This document shows positions 5,056 to 5,556 of a DNA stretch of 5,556 nucleotides, in pieces. The position numbers and the translations under genes were made by a program. The DNA comes from Sulfurimonadaceae bacterium (GTDB lineage: Bacteria > Campylobacterota > Campylobacteria > Campylobacterales > Sulfurimonadaceae), in assembly GCA_026193155.1 (NCBI GenBank), contig JAPHSI010000086.1, positions 1-5,556 on the forward strand. Reading direction: 5' to 3'. A model generated the notes under the pieces. It worked only from the letters and a program-made list of their open reading frames with translations, ran no database searches and was not told the DNA's origin. Each line of letters opens with the position of its first letter. The stretch's first letter is position 1.

Positions 5056-5556
5056 TCACTTTGCAAGAAGAAGAGTTAATTCACTACCTTTTTTTGAATC
5101 CATTTTAGTTAATATTTTACCGACTGTTTTTGGTTTTAGTGACGATAATATTTTTGCAGCATCATCGGCATCCATATCTGATAGTATTTGAGCGGCAGCT
5201 CCAGCTTTCATTTTTGCAAATGTTTGAGCTACCTTATCCATTTTTATACTCTTTAACTCTTCTAAAATTGCCTTATTTTCATCAAGCATTTTTTTAATAT
5301 TTGCTTCTTTTTCGGCTATCTCAGCTCTCTTTGTTTCCACAACTTCTGCTTCGTAGTCAACTTTTTTTTGTTTACTCTTTAGTAAATCTTCTGTAGCATT
5401 TTTTAAAGCCTCAAGAGCCTGTTTTTGTTCATCAATACGTTCTAATTCAATTAATAATTCACTTTTTCTAGCCTTAAAAATTTCACTACATTCAAATAAT
5501 CTATCACTCGTCTCAATTGAAAAAAGGTGAGTATATATAAATAAAAAAATAATTAA
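5056..5556 (-). CDS. Exported coiled-coil protein with MgtE-N/MotE-like C-terminal domain, start outside window
   Basis: The reading frame is open from the window edge to TGA at 5056, giving 166 visible residues. It begins LIIFLFIYTHLF, which looks like the core of an N-terminal signal peptide or membrane anchor missing only a few leading residues. A Glu/Lys-rich coiled coil follows (about 20-100). The C-terminal helical domain (about 105-166) has repeated motifs of the MgtE N-domain/FliG/MotE kind: AAAQILSDMDADDAAKILSSL, then GKILTKMD. The GTG at 5340 is internal, since the frame continues upstream without a stop. It resembles, from memory, C. jejuni Cj1496c, an exported glycoprotein affecting invasion, and MotE-like proteins that support the flagellar stator. 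Its location is probably periplasmic. It is not a magnesium transporter, because the channel domain is absent. The order MotE-like / DUF507 / carA matches the Campylobacter locus except for the inserted cyclase and regulator. Confidence 0.85.
   Translation of the reverse strand, partial: LIIFLFIYTHLFSIETSDRLFECSEIFKARKSELLIELERIDEQKQALEALKNATEDLLKSKQKKVDYEAEVVETKRAEIAEKEANIKKMLDENKAILEELKSIKMDKVAQTFAKMKAGAAAQILSDMDADDAAKILSSLKPKTVGKILTKMDSKKGSELTLLLAK

Noticed and set aside
5056..5340. A stand-alone 94-residue protein starting at GTG 5340
   Set aside because: The same frame continues upstream without a stop to the window edge and encodes coiled coil and a signal-like hydrophobic segment, so the GTG is internal.
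5362..5369. A8 run in the MotE-like gene as a frameshift
   Set aside because: The frame is intact through the run and gives continuous coiled-coil sequence on both sides.

Overview
The window looks like chromosomal DNA of a low-GC, respiring Campylobacterota bacterium. The CcoN, CarA and DUF507 sequences and the MotE-like/DUF507/carA gene order fit that phylum, and I would guess the Sulfurimonas/Sulfurovum/Arcobacter side. That placement comes from recognising the proteins, not from a search. All six genes lie on the minus strand, so transcription runs from position 5556 towards position 1. Two genes are cut by the window edges.

In transcription order the layout is as follows. (1) At 5556-5056 is the 3' part of an exported coiled-coil protein with a C-terminal MgtE-N/MotE-like helical domain, resembling C. 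jejuni Cj1496c. (2) A 134-nt gap (4922-5055) carries a tandem 11-bp direct repeat just upstream of an extended -10 element. (3) A two-gene signalling unit follows: a membrane PAS-GGDEF diguanylate cyclase (4921-3800) and, 29 nt on, an OmpR/PhoB-type response regulator (3770-3066). (4) A 96-nt gap holds a TATAAT-type -10. (5) A two-gene housekeeping unit follows: a DUF507 protein (2969-2418), whose stop codon overlaps by one base the start of carA (2418-1282), the glutaminase subunit of carbamoyl-phosphate synthetase. (6) A 203-nt gap contains an inverted repeat over the carA 3' end and the ccoN promoter region. (7) The first 359 codons of ccoN (1078-1), the catalytic subunit of cbb3-type cytochrome c oxidase, end the window.

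Functionally, the window joins pyrimidine/arginine precursor synthesis (carA), high-affinity oxygen respiration (ccoN), c-di-GMP signalling (the cyclase and its neighbouring regulator) and a probable motility or envelope factor (the MotE-like gene). As I recall it, C. jejuni has the order MotE-like / DUF507 / carA without a cyclase and regulator between them. Here the signalling pair sits inside that block, with its own promoter and a PhoB-style repeat. This is the most interesting aspect of the window.

Two gene boundaries were set from the raw sequence. The MotE-like reading frame is open to the window edge, so its GTG at 5340 is internal. The DUF507 gene most likely starts at ATG 2969, because an upstream in-frame TTG overlaps its ribosome-binding site. 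I found no tRNA, rRNA, CRISPR array, insertion sequence or clear riboswitch.
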